DNA from: Streptomyces sindenensis
GTDB lineage: Bacteria > Actinomycetota > Actinomycetes > Streptomycetales > Streptomycetaceae
Assembly (NCBI RefSeq): GCF_014649035.1
Contig: NZ_BMSG01000015.1
Location: forward strand, 1-64,000
Reading direction: 5' to 3'
DNA: 64,000 nucleotides
Position numbers and translations under genes: made by a program. How positions within the stretch are numbered: the stretch's first letter is position 1; every line of letters starts with the position of its first letter. Shown one piece after another: positions 8,957 through 18,076 of the stretch. A model generated the notes under the pieces. That model searched no databases, had not been told where the DNA came from, and was given only the letters and a program-made list of their open reading frames with translations.

Positions 8957-9379
8957 ATGCAGATCGGCGAAGTCGCCGCGCGGACCGAGCTGTCCCTGCG
9001 CACCATCCGCCATTACGAGGAAGTCGGCCTCGTGATCCCTTCCGCCCGCTCCCAGGGCGGTTTCCGCCTCTACACCGAGGCCGACGTCGCCCGGCTCATG
9101 GTCATCCGCCGGATGAAGCCCCTCGGCTTCACCCTGGACGAGATGCGTGACCTGCTCGACATCACCGACCGCCTCGACGCCGCCCCGTCGGACGGCAGCG
9201 TCGAACGCGAAGCGCTCCTGGAGCGCATGCGCGTCTACGAACAGACCGCCGCCCGGAAGATCGAGGACCTGCGCACCCAGCTGACCCGCGCGGAAGACTT
9301 CGCCGACACTCTCCGCACGCGCCTCCGCAACGTTCCCGGCGAGGACACCGCTGCCCGCGCTGCGGCAGCCCCTGCGTGA
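8957..9379 (+). CDS. MerR-family transcriptional regulator
   Basis: A 140-residue MerR protein. The winged helix starts at once (MQIGEVAARTELSLRTIRHY, residues 1-20), with GFRLYTEADVARLMVI and MKPLGFTLDEMRDLL completing the DNA-binding domain, and a long coiled coil from about residue 80 for dimerisation. There is no cysteine-rich metal loop, so it is not an obvious metal sensor. The ATG at 8957 matches the family N-terminus; a GTG five codons earlier (8942) is also possible. It probably controls itself and the divergent SulP gene. Confidence 0.88.
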   Translation: MQIGEVAARTELSLRTIRHYEEVGLVIPSARSQGGFRLYTEADVARLMVIRRMKPLGFTLDEMRDLLDITDRLDAAPSDGSVEREALLERMRVYEQTAARKIEDLRTQLTRAEDFADTLRTRLRNVPGEDTAARAAAAPA

Positions 9380-9395
9380 CCGGAAGCTTGCGCCC

Positions 9396-10064
9396 TCAGC
9401 ACGGGGGCTCCGGGGCCGGGCGCGGCAGGTAGCCGCGGAGGAACGCCCGCACCCCGGCGGTGACCATCGCGGCGCGCGCCGGGGCGGAGAGAGTGGCCGC
9501 CCCGTAGTGACTGCGTTCGGCCACTGCTCCGGAGGTCAGCAGCAGATAGTGGTCGGCCGCCAGGGAGGCGTCGGCGACTTCCAGAACGCCGATGCCCGCA
9601 AGACGGTGGAACTGGTGGGCGAGGGCACGCTGGGCGCGCTGCGGTCCCGTCCGGTCCCACGCCTGGAGCAGGCCGCGCGGCAGGTGCGCCGCCTCGGCCC
9701 GCATCCGCCGCACCACGGCGAAGTGGTCCGCGAACTCGGCCCGTGGTCTGTTCCACGCTGTCGCCAGTGCGAGCAGCGCCCTCTCCACATGGCGGGCATC
9801 ACTCACCGGCTCCAGGTGCCGCTCGGTGAGGGCGACCAGGACATCGGCCACCCGCGTGGAACTGTCCTGGACGACCGCGGCGAACAGCTCCTCCTTGCCC
9901 TCGAAATGGTTGTAGATCGTGCGGGTGGACACCCCCGCCTCGGCGGCGACCGTCTCGATGCCGGCGGAGGCGAACCCTTCGCGGCCGAACACCGCACGGG
10001 CCGCGCCGGTGATCGCCTCACGCTTGGCGACGCGACCCCGCGGCGCCCCGGTCTGTGCGGACAC
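9396..10064 (-). CDS. TetR-family repressor
   Basis: A 222-residue TetR-type protein. The N-terminal helix-turn-helix reads ITGAARAVFGREGFASAGIETVAAEAGVSTRTIYNHFEGKEELF (residues 18-61). The ligand-binding half is variable, as usual. It is divergent from an MFS exporter with only 66 bases between them, the classic arrangement of a drug-efflux repressor and its target. The shared gap contains a repeated motif that could be its operator. Confidence 0.9.
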   Translation of the reverse strand: MSAQTGAPRGRVAKREAITGAARAVFGREGFASAGIETVAAEAGVSTRTIYNHFEGKEELFAAVVQDSSTRVADVLVALTERHLEPVSDARHVERALLALATAWNRPRAEFADHFAVVRRMRAEAAHLPRGLLQAWDRTGPQRAQRALAHQFHRLAGIGVLEVADASLAADHYLLLTSGAVAERSHYGAATLSAPARAAMVTAGVRAFLRGYLPRPAPEPPC

Positions 10065-10089
10065 AAGAGCCCTCCCTCAATCTGCAATG

Positions 10090-10124
10090 ACCATGTTACT
10101 TTTTTGCCATCACCATTGTACTTT
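10090..10124. promoter_or_regulatory. Candidate TetR operator repeats
   Basis: Two copies of a 13-base motif, ACCATGTTACTTT (10090-10102) and ACCATTGTACTTT (10112-10124), lie 22 bases apart, about two helix turns, in the TetR/MFS divergent gap. This AT-rich patch is unusual here and would also hold the promoters. The operator role is inferred from position only. Confidence 0.45.
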
Positions 10125-10130
10125 CAGGAG

Positions 10131-11529
10131 ATGGTCGACCCCAGAGAACCGGAGAAGGCAGCCGCGGGCACCGGCCCCGCGGACATCGGTCAGGACCTGG
10201 TGCGCACGCGCTGGGGGACGGTCGCCGTCTCGGCGGTCGCCACGCTGCTGGTTGCCAGCGAGCTGAGCATGGCTGCCTTCGCGCTGCCGCTCATCACCAC
10301 CGACCTGCACGTCCCGGGCAGTTCGACCGCCTGGGTGCTGCTGGCCTACCAGTTACCCATGGCCGCCCTGGCGCTGCCCGCAGGCCGCTGGGTCGACCGA
10401 AGCGATCCCCGGACCGTCTTCAGCGCGTCGCTGGCCCTGGTCGCCGTGGCCAGCGTGCTGGCCTCCATCGCACCGCAGTTCTGGATCCTCCTGATCGCAC
10501 GGGGGCTCCAGGGATTCGCCGCAGCCGCCTACCTCGCCGTCTACCTGCCGGTAGTGACCCTGGCGGTGCGGCCGGAACAGCAGGGCCGGGCCATGAGCTA
10601 CCACGCCACCATCATGATGGTGGGCAGCATCGCTGTCGCCCCGCTCGGAGGCTGGCTGGCCGAGGCCTACGGATGGCGGGCTGTCTTCTGGGCCAAGGCA
10701 CCCCTGCTCCTGTTCGCAGCCGTCCTCGGCCTGCTCTCCGTCCCTGGCCGTGCCCGGAGCACAGGCGCTGCGGCACGGGCCGGCCTGGCGCTGGCCGCCG
10801 ATGTCCTGCTGGTCGGCACCGCGGTCACCGTCGCCATGCTGGCGATCGAGCAGGCCGGGCGGCACACCACCTGGGCGGCAGCCCTCGGCATCCTCGCGCT
10901 AGCCCTGGGGGGCTGGTGGGCACGTCTGGACACCACCCGCCCGGTCCGTACGCTCCTGCGGAACGGCTCACTGGCCTGGCCCACCCTGGCACTGATGCTC
11001 AACGCCTCGGTCATCGGCCTGATCACCTTTCTCCTGCCGTTCTTCATCAGCGACGTCATGCACCGCGGCTCCGGGCTCCTGAGCGCCGCACTGGTCTTCT
11101 TCGTCGCCACGGGCGCCCTGATCACTCCGATAGCCGGAATGCTGGCCGACCGCTTCCGCCCGCTGCCCGTCGCGGCCTGGGGCGGAGCACTGACCGCGGC
11201 AGCTCTGCTGCCCATGCTCACCCTCACCCCGGACACCGGCCTGGCCGGCCTGGGCTGGCGCATGGCACTGCTCGGTGCCGGAATGGCGCTGTTCAACTCA
11301 CCCAACATGACCGCAATCCTCCAGGCGACCCCCCCGGAATCACACCGGCACGGTCGGAGGCGTCACCAACCTGGCACGCACTCTGGGAACCACCCTCGGC
11401 CCGGCAGTGGCCGCCCTCGGCTGGACCCTGGGCTCCGGCGGCACCAACGGACTCCGCACAGGCGTCGCAGCACTCACCGCACTGACCCTCGCGGCCTTTG
11501 CCGCCCTCCTCGCCGACACTCGGCACTGA
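10131..11529 (+). pseudogene. MFS exporter with frameshift in a run of seven C
   Basis: A major facilitator exporter (DHA family, about 465 residues if repaired) with hydrophobic segments from LLVASELSMAAFALPLI onward and the loop motif GRWVDRSDPRTV. The frame is good up to NMTAILQAT (about 11330), then degenerates. In another frame it resumes as TGTVGGVTNLARTLGTTLGPAVAALGW and ends at 11529. Removing one C from the seven-C run at 11329-11335 joins the two parts. This is either a sequencing slip or a real or phase-variable inactivation. The ATG at 10131 abuts AGGAG, too close for an ideal ribosome site, so the true start may be slightly downstream. It is the probable target of the divergent TetR repressor. 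Confidence 0.8.
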
Positions 11530-12173
11530 ACACCGTCCCTGCACGGGGGACTTCGAAGACGTATGGCACGGATCGCCGAATGGATGGCGACGACGTCACC
11601 GGCGCTCCTGGTGTCCGACTGGCGGCGGGGCTCACGTTCGCCGGCTTCTGCGAGGAGTACGAAGGGCACGGCGGCGAGGACACCGACTACGGGCAGCAGG
11701 CTCGCGCGCCCGGCGTCCCGCCCGCCCGGGCCGGCGGCGCTCCGGCCTTCCACCAGCACCACCCGGCCTCCGGTCCGCCTGTCGCGCACGTGCACGACAA
11801 CCTGCGCAACGCGGAGACGTTTCACCGCCGATGGGGCTGGTGACCGATGGCCGACCGGCTCAGCGCCTTCGCCGACCGCGGCCTGGCCCACCGGGACCCG
11901 GCCGCCGGTCGCCGGCACCCCGGCCCGGAGCCCGGACAACCCGGTGAGCACAGCGAGTGACGCCCCATGGGCGGAACAGGCGTCCCGCAAGCTGTGCCTC
12001 GCCCGGCCCGGCGACGTGCTGATTTGTCCCCACCCCGTACAGCGAGTCCTCGGCGCTACACCGGGTCCGTCGCGAGCGTTTGCGGAGGGCCGTTGGGTCA
12101 TGGGCAGATCCGCCGATTCGGATGCGTAGGCCCGAAAGACCCGGTCGGTTCACCATGGGCTGCGGTGGCGCTG
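11530..12173. other. Region without a recognised gene
   Basis: About 640 bases after the MFS gene. Only short frames occur: 11580-11843 (+, 87 residues, ending VHDNLRNAETFHRRWGW) and 11847-11960 (+, 37 residues). Neither resembles a family I know nor has a convincing ribosome site. It may be decayed sequence. Confidence 0.35.
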
Positions 12174-12515
12174 CTACTTCTGCGGGTCGTGGCCCCAGTT
12201 CATCAGTGAGTATCGCCACGGGGTGTCCTTGATGTCGCCCTCGGGGCGCTGTCCGAGATGTCGGCGCACGTAGCCGGATACTTTTCGCATATGCGCGAGA
12301 TCGTCTTCGCTGAGATCTTCTTTGCGGGTCCTCAGCAGATGGACAATGCGTCGGCCGGAGGCATGGCCGGTGGACTCCGTGCCGCCGTCCTTCTGGCCCA
12401 CATCACGTGACTCGTCGGTGCCGAGCCATCTCTCCAGTTCGCCCGGTGTCATATTGACGTCCTCCCCGAACCGGTCGATCGCGTCCTGCCGCTCCTTCTC
12501 GTTGCCGCCACTCAC
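12174..12515 (-). CDS. DUF3140-family protein
   Basis: A 113-residue protein of the DUF3140 family: NMTPGELERWLGTDESR, then STGHASGRRIVHLL, then MRKVSGYVRRHLGQRPEG and the C-terminal WRYSLMNWGHDP. The family is small, basic, soluble and annotated only as a putative DNA-binding protein. The GTG at 12515 overlaps the stop of the upstream DUF2945 gene by four bases (GTGA), which indicates translational coupling and settles the start. Confidence 0.85.
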   Translation of the reverse strand: MSGGNEKERQDAIDRFGEDVNMTPGELERWLGTDESRDVGQKDGGTESTGHASGRRIVHLLRTRKEDLSEDDLAHMRKVSGYVRRHLGQRPEGDIKDTPWRYSLMNWGHDPQK

Positions 12516-12736
12516 GAACTGCCGCGATTCTTCTTGAGTGCCTCCGGGCGGTGTACGGCCTTGTTGCCCGTCTTTCTGCTCTTTACCTCGTACTGCGGAT
12601 CTTCCTCGGAAGCATCGACGGTCCGGCCGCCTGCGTCGGTCCGGTCCTCGATCTTTCGGGTGACGGAGCCCTGCACGTTCTGTCCATGACTCTTCCAGGT
12701 GACGTCGTCGCCTCTGTTCAGCTTCTTCTTGGCCAT
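12512..12736 (-). CDS. DUF2945 (hypervirulence-associated TUDOR-type) protein
   Basis: A 74-residue basic protein, MAKKKLNRGDDVTWKSHG with a VQGSVTRKI strand and a RKTGNKAVHRPEALKK tail, matching DUF2945, a small SH3/Tudor-like barrel. The ATG at 12736 follows GGAGAGGGA at a good distance; an in-frame start 32 codons upstream lacks support. It forms a two-gene operon with the DUF3140 gene. The function is not known. Confidence 0.85.
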   Translation of the reverse strand: MAKKKLNRGDDVTWKSHGQNVQGSVTRKIEDRTDAGGRTVDASEEDPQYEVKSRKTGNKAVHRPEALKKNRGSS

Positions 12737-13293
12737 GAGGCGGTCCCTCTCCAGTATTGGCGCCCAGCTTCGGGCCGCCCAGTGCCTGTCGGTTCTGATC
12801 AGCATCGTCCCTGTGATGAGTGATGCGCGCACGCCGGAAAGGAGCCGGACGCTTCGACGGACTGTCGCCGTGGCGCCTATCGCCCGGGAGGGGGGACCCT
12901 ATCGTCCGAGGGGACAGGACTGGCTGTGGAGGGGCGTGTGGCGGGCCGCGCAGACCCATTCGGTCGTGCCCCGAGTTGCCCGTTTCCTGAACTCCTCGCG
13001 CCCTCACCGGCGTCCACCTGGACCGAACGCTGCGTTCTCGGCGGAAATACCCGACAGCACAGCCAACGGGAAAGAAGGCGCTGGAAGACAGCCGGCCGCT
13101 CTTCAAGCGCTCGCTCTTCACGCGCCGACATACGGCGGCCCCGCATATGCCGGCCAACGGCGGCCGGGCGCTGAGAACAGCCTTCTCCCTGCGCCCAGCC
13201 TTACGGCCGCCCTCATGATCTCTGGACCAGGTCGAGGACGTGCTCGACGCGTAGCAGCCTCCTGCAGGGAGCGTCGCCGGGTGAAGTCGCAGG
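12737..13293. other. Intergenic region with no recognised gene
   Basis: About 560 bases. Reading frames here have no family resemblance and unnatural composition. The promoter of the DUF2945-DUF3140 pair should lie at its left end. No repeats or strong hairpins were noticed. Confidence 0.4.
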
Positions 13294-13767
13294 TCACGGT
13301 GCGACGAGAAGGGCCTGTGGGGCGGCTGCTCTCATACGGGTGTTCAGCCACGTCAGCTGTCGTGAGGTATGTGCAGAGGCCTGTTGTGCCAGCTCCAGCA
13401 GTTCCCGGTCGCGGGCGCCCTGTGCGGCTTGATCGACCACGGTCCAGGAGGTCTGGACGAGGGTTGCGAGGAGGCAGAGGTCCTGAAGATCGCGCAGGAG
13501 GCCGACAGCGCCCTCGCGGACGGTGCCGATGCCGTCCGCGTACAGACGCTCGGGTTCCTCGACGTCCTCGCCGGAGTGCTTCTCGCCGTAGCGATGGGCG
13601 ATCGGGGTGAGGCTGCGCATGTGGTCATCGCTCAGGCGGGCGAGCGTTTCGCAGACGTGGAAGACGTCGGCCTCCTGAGCGTGCCCCTGCCCGACGGTGC
13701 GCAAGGAGTCGGCGAGGGCCTGCTCACTGTGATGGAGAAGGCCCACGTAGGTCGCCAGATGAGTCAT
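13294..13767 (-). CDS. Small helical protein paired with molybdopterin oxidoreductase
   Basis: A 157-residue protein, probably all helical: THLATYVGLLHHSEQALADSL, HVCETLARLSDDHMRSLTPIAHRYGE, and a hydrophobic helix LCLLATLVQTSWTVVDQAAQG. Several His and Glu residues in the first two helices suggest a ferritin-like bundle, but no complete metal site is evident. Its ATG overlaps the stop of the molybdenum enzyme by one base (TGATG), so the two are translationally coupled and probably work together. I know no named function. Confidence 0.7.
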   Translation of the reverse strand: MTHLATYVGLLHHSEQALADSLRTVGQGHAQEADVFHVCETLARLSDDHMRSLTPIAHRYGEKHSGEDVEEPERLYADGIGTVREGAVGLLRDLQDLCLLATLVQTSWTVVDQAAQGARDRELLELAQQASAHTSRQLTWLNTRMRAAAPQALLVAP

Positions 13768-16346
13768 CACACGCTCCTCGGCGGGTTGCTGGGACGTTCC
13801 GGTGCGTCGGCGTGCTCACGGGAGGGGGTCACGGCGTCGGCGCCGCCTTCGCCCCCCGGTGGGCGGGTGGGCGCGGGTGCGGACGCGGTATGGGCGGGTG
13901 CCGGGGCCGGCCTGCCGCTGGCAGCGATTTTGCGTACCCGGCAGGCCGCCGTCTTGAAGTACGGCTGTTTCGACACCGGGTCCCACACCGTCATGGTGAG
14001 CTCGTTGGCCTGTCGGGAGGGATGGGCGCGGGCGGGCTCGTCCAGGTCCCAGGTGCCGTAGTGGAAGGGCGCGAAGACCGTTCCCGGCCTGACGTGTCCG
14101 ATGCGGGCCTGTACCTCGATCGCGCCGCGCGGTGACTCCACCCGCACCAGGTCGCCCTCATCGATGCCCAACTGGGTGGCGTCCGATGGTGAGAGCTCGA
14201 CCCAGGCATCGGGGGCAGCCCGGTTCAGCTTGGCGGATCTGGCGGTTTTGGTGCGGGTGTGAAAGTGGTAGACGGTACGCCCGGTGGAGTACAGCAGCGG
14301 GTAGTCGCTATCGGTGTCCTCATGAGGAGGCTCATAGGCCGCGCCCTTGAGAAGGGCCCGGCCGCCGGGTGCCAGAGCGCGGTACTGCGTGGGGGAGACC
14401 GTGCCGCCGGTGAGCAGGTCGTGCCCGTAGGTCTCGCACTGGTCGGGGGCGGTGTTGAAGACCGAATCCGCGTACAGCCGTTCAGTGCCCTCAGGAGAGT
14501 CCTCGTTGCACGGCCACGGGATGCCGGACGGACCGCTCAGTTTCTCGTAGGACAGTCCGGTGTAGTCGCAGGGACGGCCCCGGCTGCACTCGCGCCAGGC
14601 GTCGAACGCTTCCTGAGGGCTGCGCCACTTCACCAGAGGCGCCCCGTCCTGGTCGGTGAACCCCATGGCGTCGGCGTACATGAGGAAGATGTCGAGGTCG
14701 CTTCTGGCGTCGCCGGGCGGTTCGACGGCCTTCCGGGACAGGTGGACGGTGCGGTCGGCGTTGGTGAAGCAACCGGTCTTCTCGCCCCAGCCCGCGGCCG
14801 GCAGGACCACGTCGGCGAACTCGGCGGTCTCGGTGAGAAACAGATCCTGGACGATGGTGAAGCACTTCCGGCTCTGCAGGATCTTGCGGATACGAGCGGA
14901 TTCGGGCATGGAGACGGCGGGGTTGGTCGCCGAGATCCACAACCAGCCGATGGAGCCCTGCTCGGCGTAGCGAAAGATCTGCATGGCGTGGGTGGGCGGC
15001 GCCCAGTGCGGAATGGTCAGCTCATCGACGTTCCACAGGGCCGCCAGGTCCCGGACATGGTCGACATTGTCCCAGTTGCGAAAGCCGGGCAGGTCGCCGT
15101 CGGCTCCGCATTCGCGGGTGTTCTGGGCGGTGGGCTGCCCGTTCATCTGGAGGACCCCCGCGCCTGGCCTGCCGATCATGGCGCGCAGCAGATGCATGTT
15201 GTTCACCGCGACCGACGCGGCCGTGGCCTGGTGGGACTGGTAGAAACCCTGCAAGACGGTCGACAGCACCCGTCGGCTCTCACCAAAGATCCGGGCTGCC
15301 CGCCGTACGTCTTCGGCGTCCACCTCACAGACCCTGGCCACCTCCTCCGGTGTGTACGGCTCGACCGTTTCGCGAAGGCTGTCAGCTCCCAGGGTGTGGT
15401 GCTCGACCCACTGATCGTCGACCCATCCATGGGCGAAGAGCTCTCGCGTCAGCCCGTTCATCAGAGCCAGGTTCGTGCCGACGCGCGGAGCGAGGTGCAC
15501 ACCGCCGGTGCGTACCGCTTCTTCGGCGACCTTGGTCCGGCGCGGGTCGACGCACACGACCTTGGGCGGGTCCTGGGCCCGGGTACGGTCAAGGATGCGG
15601 GCCCAGAGGACTGTCTGCGTCTCCGCCATGTTGTGCCCGAACAGGAAGATCGCATCGCAGTGCTCGATGTCGGAGTAGGTGCCGGGCTGGCCGTCAGTAC
15701 CGAAGGACTCCTTGAACGCCGCGGCGCTCGTGGCTGTGCACAGCCGGGTGTTCCCGTCCATATGCGGAGTGCCCAGACCGCCCTTGCCGATCACGCCCAG
15801 GGTGTAGTACTCCTCCAGGAACAACTGCCCGGAAGTGTAGAAGCCGTGCGACAGCGGGCCCTTCTCCGCCAGGAGCCGTCGGGAGACGTCCACGACGCGT
15901 CCCATAGCCGTCTCCCAATCGCTTTCCACCAGCCGCCCGTTCTCGCGCACCAGCGGCCGGGTCAACCGCTCCGGGCTGTTCGCCCACGCCCAGCTCCCGT
16001 ACAGCCCCTTCGGGCCCAGGCGACCGTGGTTGACGGCATCTGTGGCGCGGCCGCGGACGCCGACCATCACCCCGTTCGTGACCGCGATGTCGCAGCCGCA
16101 GCCGTTGCTGCACAGCACACATGCGGAGGGCACCCAACGCTCGACGTCCTCCTCGCGCACCCCTTCCGCCAGATGCTGGTCCACTCTCGTCGGCCACTCC
16201 GTGCCCCGCTCGTGCGGCGTCCGAGTGCCCCACACATCAACGATCCTGTCCGCCATCGCGGCCTCGCTCCCAGCTTCGTGCCCGACTCTCTCTTCCGTGC
16301 TTCTTGCCCGCCCCTTATGACGCGGCAGCACATGTGCCACCGCCAT
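13767..16346 (-). CDS. Molybdopterin oxidoreductase (nitrate reductase / formate dehydrogenase type)
   Basis: An 859-residue Mo-bisMGD enzyme. The N-terminal cluster motif is SACVLCSNGCGC. The catalytic domain has NTRLCTATSAAAF (candidate Mo-ligand cysteine), FLFGHNMAETQ and VVCVDPRRTKVA, and the C-terminal molydopterin-binding barrel contains YPLLYSTGRTVYHFHTRTKT and APFHYGTWDL. It resembles assimilatory nitrate reductases most, but has GRLGPKG where the fourth cluster cysteine normally lies (GRLCxKG). The start at 16346 follows TTGAGGAAACGGGTG, an excellent site; an ATG 30 codons later (16256) fits homologue N-termini and is the alternative. The tail after about 820 is Pro/Ala-rich. There is no Tat signal, so it is probably cytoplasmic. 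Confidence 0.85.
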   Translation of the reverse strand: MAVAHVLPRHKGRARSTEERVGHEAGSEAAMADRIVDVWGTRTPHERGTEWPTRVDQHLAEGVREEDVERWVPSACVLCSNGCGCDIAVTNGVMVGVRGRATDAVNHGRLGPKGLYGSWAWANSPERLTRPLVRENGRLVESDWETAMGRVVDVSRRLLAEKGPLSHGFYTSGQLFLEEYYTLGVIGKGGLGTPHMDGNTRLCTATSAAAFKESFGTDGQPGTYSDIEHCDAIFLFGHNMAETQTVLWARILDRTRAQDPPKVVCVDPRRTKVAEEAVRTGGVHLAPRVGTNLALMNGLTRELFAHGWVDDQWVEHHTLGADSLRETVEPYTPEEVARVCEVDAEDVRRAARIFGESRRVLSTVLQGFYQSHQATAASVAVNNMHLLRAMIGRPGAGVLQMNGQPTAQNTRECGADGDLPGFRNWDNVDHVRDLAALWNVDELTIPHWAPPTHAMQIFRYAEQGSIGWLWISATNPAVSMPESARIRKILQSRKCFTIVQDLFLTETAEFADVVLPAAGWGEKTGCFTNADRTVHLSRKAVEPPGDARSDLDIFLMYADAMGFTDQDGAPLVKWRSPQEAFDAWRECSRGRPCDYTGLSYEKLSGPSGIPWPCNEDSPEGTERLYADSVFNTAPDQCETYGHDLLTGGTVSPTQYRALAPGGRALLKGAAYEPPHEDTDSDYPLLYSTGRTVYHFHTRTKTARSAKLNRAAPDAWVELSPSDATQLGIDEGDLVRVESPRGAIEVQARIGHVRPGTVFAPFHYGTWDLDEPARAHPSRQANELTMTVWDPVSKQPYFKTAACRVRKIAASGRPAPAPAHTASAPAPTRPPGGEGGADAVTPSREHADAPERPSNPPRSV

Positions 16347-16419
16347 CACCCGTTTCCTCAAAAGACGAACGTCCCGCCCGCGCACTTGCGGCCTCCTCCG
16401 GTTGCGCGACGCGTACCCG

Positions 16420-16692
16420 GGGAGCGGGACTGCCCGGGCCGGTGGAATGGTCGTCGGGGAACCGCCGGCCGACGAGGTTGAGCACGGTCCGGACAGGCCC
16501 GGGGGAGACCCCGTCCGCGCGGATGCCTCGCTGGGCGACGCGGGAGGCGACGGAGGTGGTGAACACCTCCATGGCGGCTGTCGAGGCGGCGGAGTCCATC
16601 ATCATCTCGCTGCCCTTGAGGGCCTTGGCGGCCCGTGGCCCGTCTCCTCGTTCACGACACCCGCCAGCCCTTCTCCTGTCGACTCTCCTGTC
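16420..16692 (-). pseudogene. Short-chain dehydrogenase (SDR) remnant
   Basis: MDSAASTAAMEVFTTSVASR followed by VAQRGIRADGVSPGPVRTVL corresponds to the region after the SDR active site (YSATKGAIxAFTRSLA..L..RGIRVNxVAPGPVxTPL). The catalytic Tyr-x-x-x-Lys has decayed (DSAASTAA) and the N-terminal Rossmann half is gone. It is cut at its upstream side by the palindromic element at 16696-16873. Confidence 0.6.
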
Positions 16693-16695
16693 GAC

Positions 16696-16873
16696 CTAGG
16701 TCCTGTCGTCACACTGCCGTCTGCCGCGCGGCGTCCGGCACGCACGCTCGCGGCGTTGCCTGAATGCCCTGGTAGCTCCGCTACAAGACCATTCAGGCGC
16801 CTTGCGATCGCACGCACCGGACGCCGCGCGGCCGCCCTCCGGGCGACGACGGCAGTTTGACGACAGGACCTAG
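16696..16873. mobile_element. Palindromic MITE-like element
   Basis: A 178-base sequence bounded by CTAG on both sides. The outer 26 bases at each end are inverted repeats with one mismatch (GGTCCTGTCGTCA followed by ACTGCCGTC). Further matching blocks (CCGCGCGGCGTCCGG, TGAATG/CATTCA, GTAGC/GCTAC) make nearly the whole unit one long hairpin. It has no coding capacity. The CTAG flanks fit the YTAR target duplication of IS5-group elements, and IS5 remnants are common nearby. Parentage is inferred. Confidence 0.75.
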
Positions 16874-16981
16874 CGATCTCACCCCACACGAAAGCGGTGG
16901 GTATCCCCTGCGCGGCCGGTCAAACAACGAGCACGTCGGCGGTGCGGTGCAGCGCAGAACTTGCATGCCGTACGCCGCGGC

Positions 16982-17971
16982 TCACTCGCGGGCGTGGGCC
17001 GCCTCCGGCCGGCCGGAGGCCCCGCCGAGGGCCCGGCGCAGCACCGCGATCTGTTCGCGGGCCGCCCGGCGCGGCAGCGTGAGGTGGGGGAGCACCCCGT
17101 CGAAGCCGTGGAACGCGCCCGGCCACAGATGGAACTCGGTCGACACCCCCGCCTCGATCAGGCGCAGCGCGTACCGCGCGCACTCGTCGCGGAAGACCTC
17201 CAGCTCGCCCACGTCGACGTACGCCTCAGGGAGCCCCGACAGATCGGTCGCGCGGGCGGGCGCGGCGTACGGAGGGACTTCGTCGCCGCCCGCGAGCGGA
17301 CCGAGCAGGGCCGCCCAGCCGTACAGGTTGCTGGCGCGCGGCCAGGTGACGGCCTCGGTGAACTCCCGGCTGGAACGGGTCGTGTTGCGGTCGTCCAGCA
17401 TCGGGCAGAGCAGGAACTGGAAGACGAGGCCGGGGCCGCCGTTGTCCCGGGCCAGGAGGGCGGTGGCGGCCGCGAGCCCGCCGCCCGCACTGATCCCGCC
17501 GATCGCCAGCCGCCCGGGATCGATCCGCAGCTCCTCCGCCCGGTCCGCCGCCCACCGCAGGGCGCGGTGGCAGTCCTCGACGGGCGCGGGATACGGATGC
17601 TCGGGCGCCAGCCGGTAGTCCACCGAGACCACGGCGCAGTCGGCCTCCAGGGCGTACGCGGAGACCCGGGCGTCGTCCATCTCGGGGGAGCCCAGCACCA
17701 TGCCCCCGCCGTGCACCCACACCAGACAGGGCAGCGCGCGGGAGCCCGCCGCCCGCGGCCGGTAGGTCCGGACCCGGAGCGGGGTGGGGCCGGGCAGACG
17801 GTGGTCGGTCACCGCGACACCCTCGGCGGGCGGAGCGACGGGCTGTGCGGCGCGCTCGGCCCGCAGCGCGGCCAGTGCCTGGTACGGCAGGCCGTCGAGC
17901 ACCGTGGGCGGCGGCGGGTCGGCCGCGAGCGCGGCGGCCATCTCGGGGTCCAGGTGGGGGTGGTGGGGCAT
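16982..17971 (-). CDS. Hormone-sensitive-lipase-type esterase
   Basis: A 329-residue alpha/beta hydrolase of the HSL family. The oxyanion motif is VHGGGM (near residue 88), the nucleophile GISAGGG (serine near 163), the acid probably in VDVGELEVFRDE (near 257) and the base in PGAFHGFD (near 290). CAVVSVDYRLAPEHPYPAP is the usual family block after HGGG. No signal peptide, so it is cytoplasmic. The ATG at 17971 is chosen because the upstream frame is Arg-rich shadow sequence. It follows the beta-propeller gene by about 150 bases with a hairpin between, so it may be a separate unit. Confidence 0.9.
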   Translation of the reverse strand: MPHHPHLDPEMAAALAADPPPPTVLDGLPYQALAALRAERAAQPVAPPAEGVAVTDHRLPGPTPLRVRTYRPRAAGSRALPCLVWVHGGGMVLGSPEMDDARVSAYALEADCAVVSVDYRLAPEHPYPAPVEDCHRALRWAADRAEELRIDPGRLAIGGISAGGGLAAATALLARDNGGPGLVFQFLLCPMLDDRNTTRSSREFTEAVTWPRASNLYGWAALLGPLAGGDEVPPYAAPARATDLSGLPEAYVDVGELEVFRDECARYALRLIEAGVSTEFHLWPGAFHGFDGVLPHLTLPRRAAREQIAVLRRALGGASGRPEAAHARE

Positions 17972-18076
17972 GGCCGGGGCAGGCCTTCCTCGGTGCGACA
18001 GGTTCGGGCCGGGGGTGGGGAGGCCCCGGTGCGACGTGGTTCGGACGGCCGGGACGTGATGTGGCGTACGGCGCGA

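Noticed and set aside
11860..12219. A 119-residue minus-strand frame between the MFS and DUF3140 genes
   Set aside because: No ribosome site, no family resemblance and overlap with the DUF3140 stop region.
14259..16481. A 740-residue plus-strand frame over the molybdenum enzyme
   Set aside because: It is antisense to a gene with all expected catalytic motifs and has no motif of its own.
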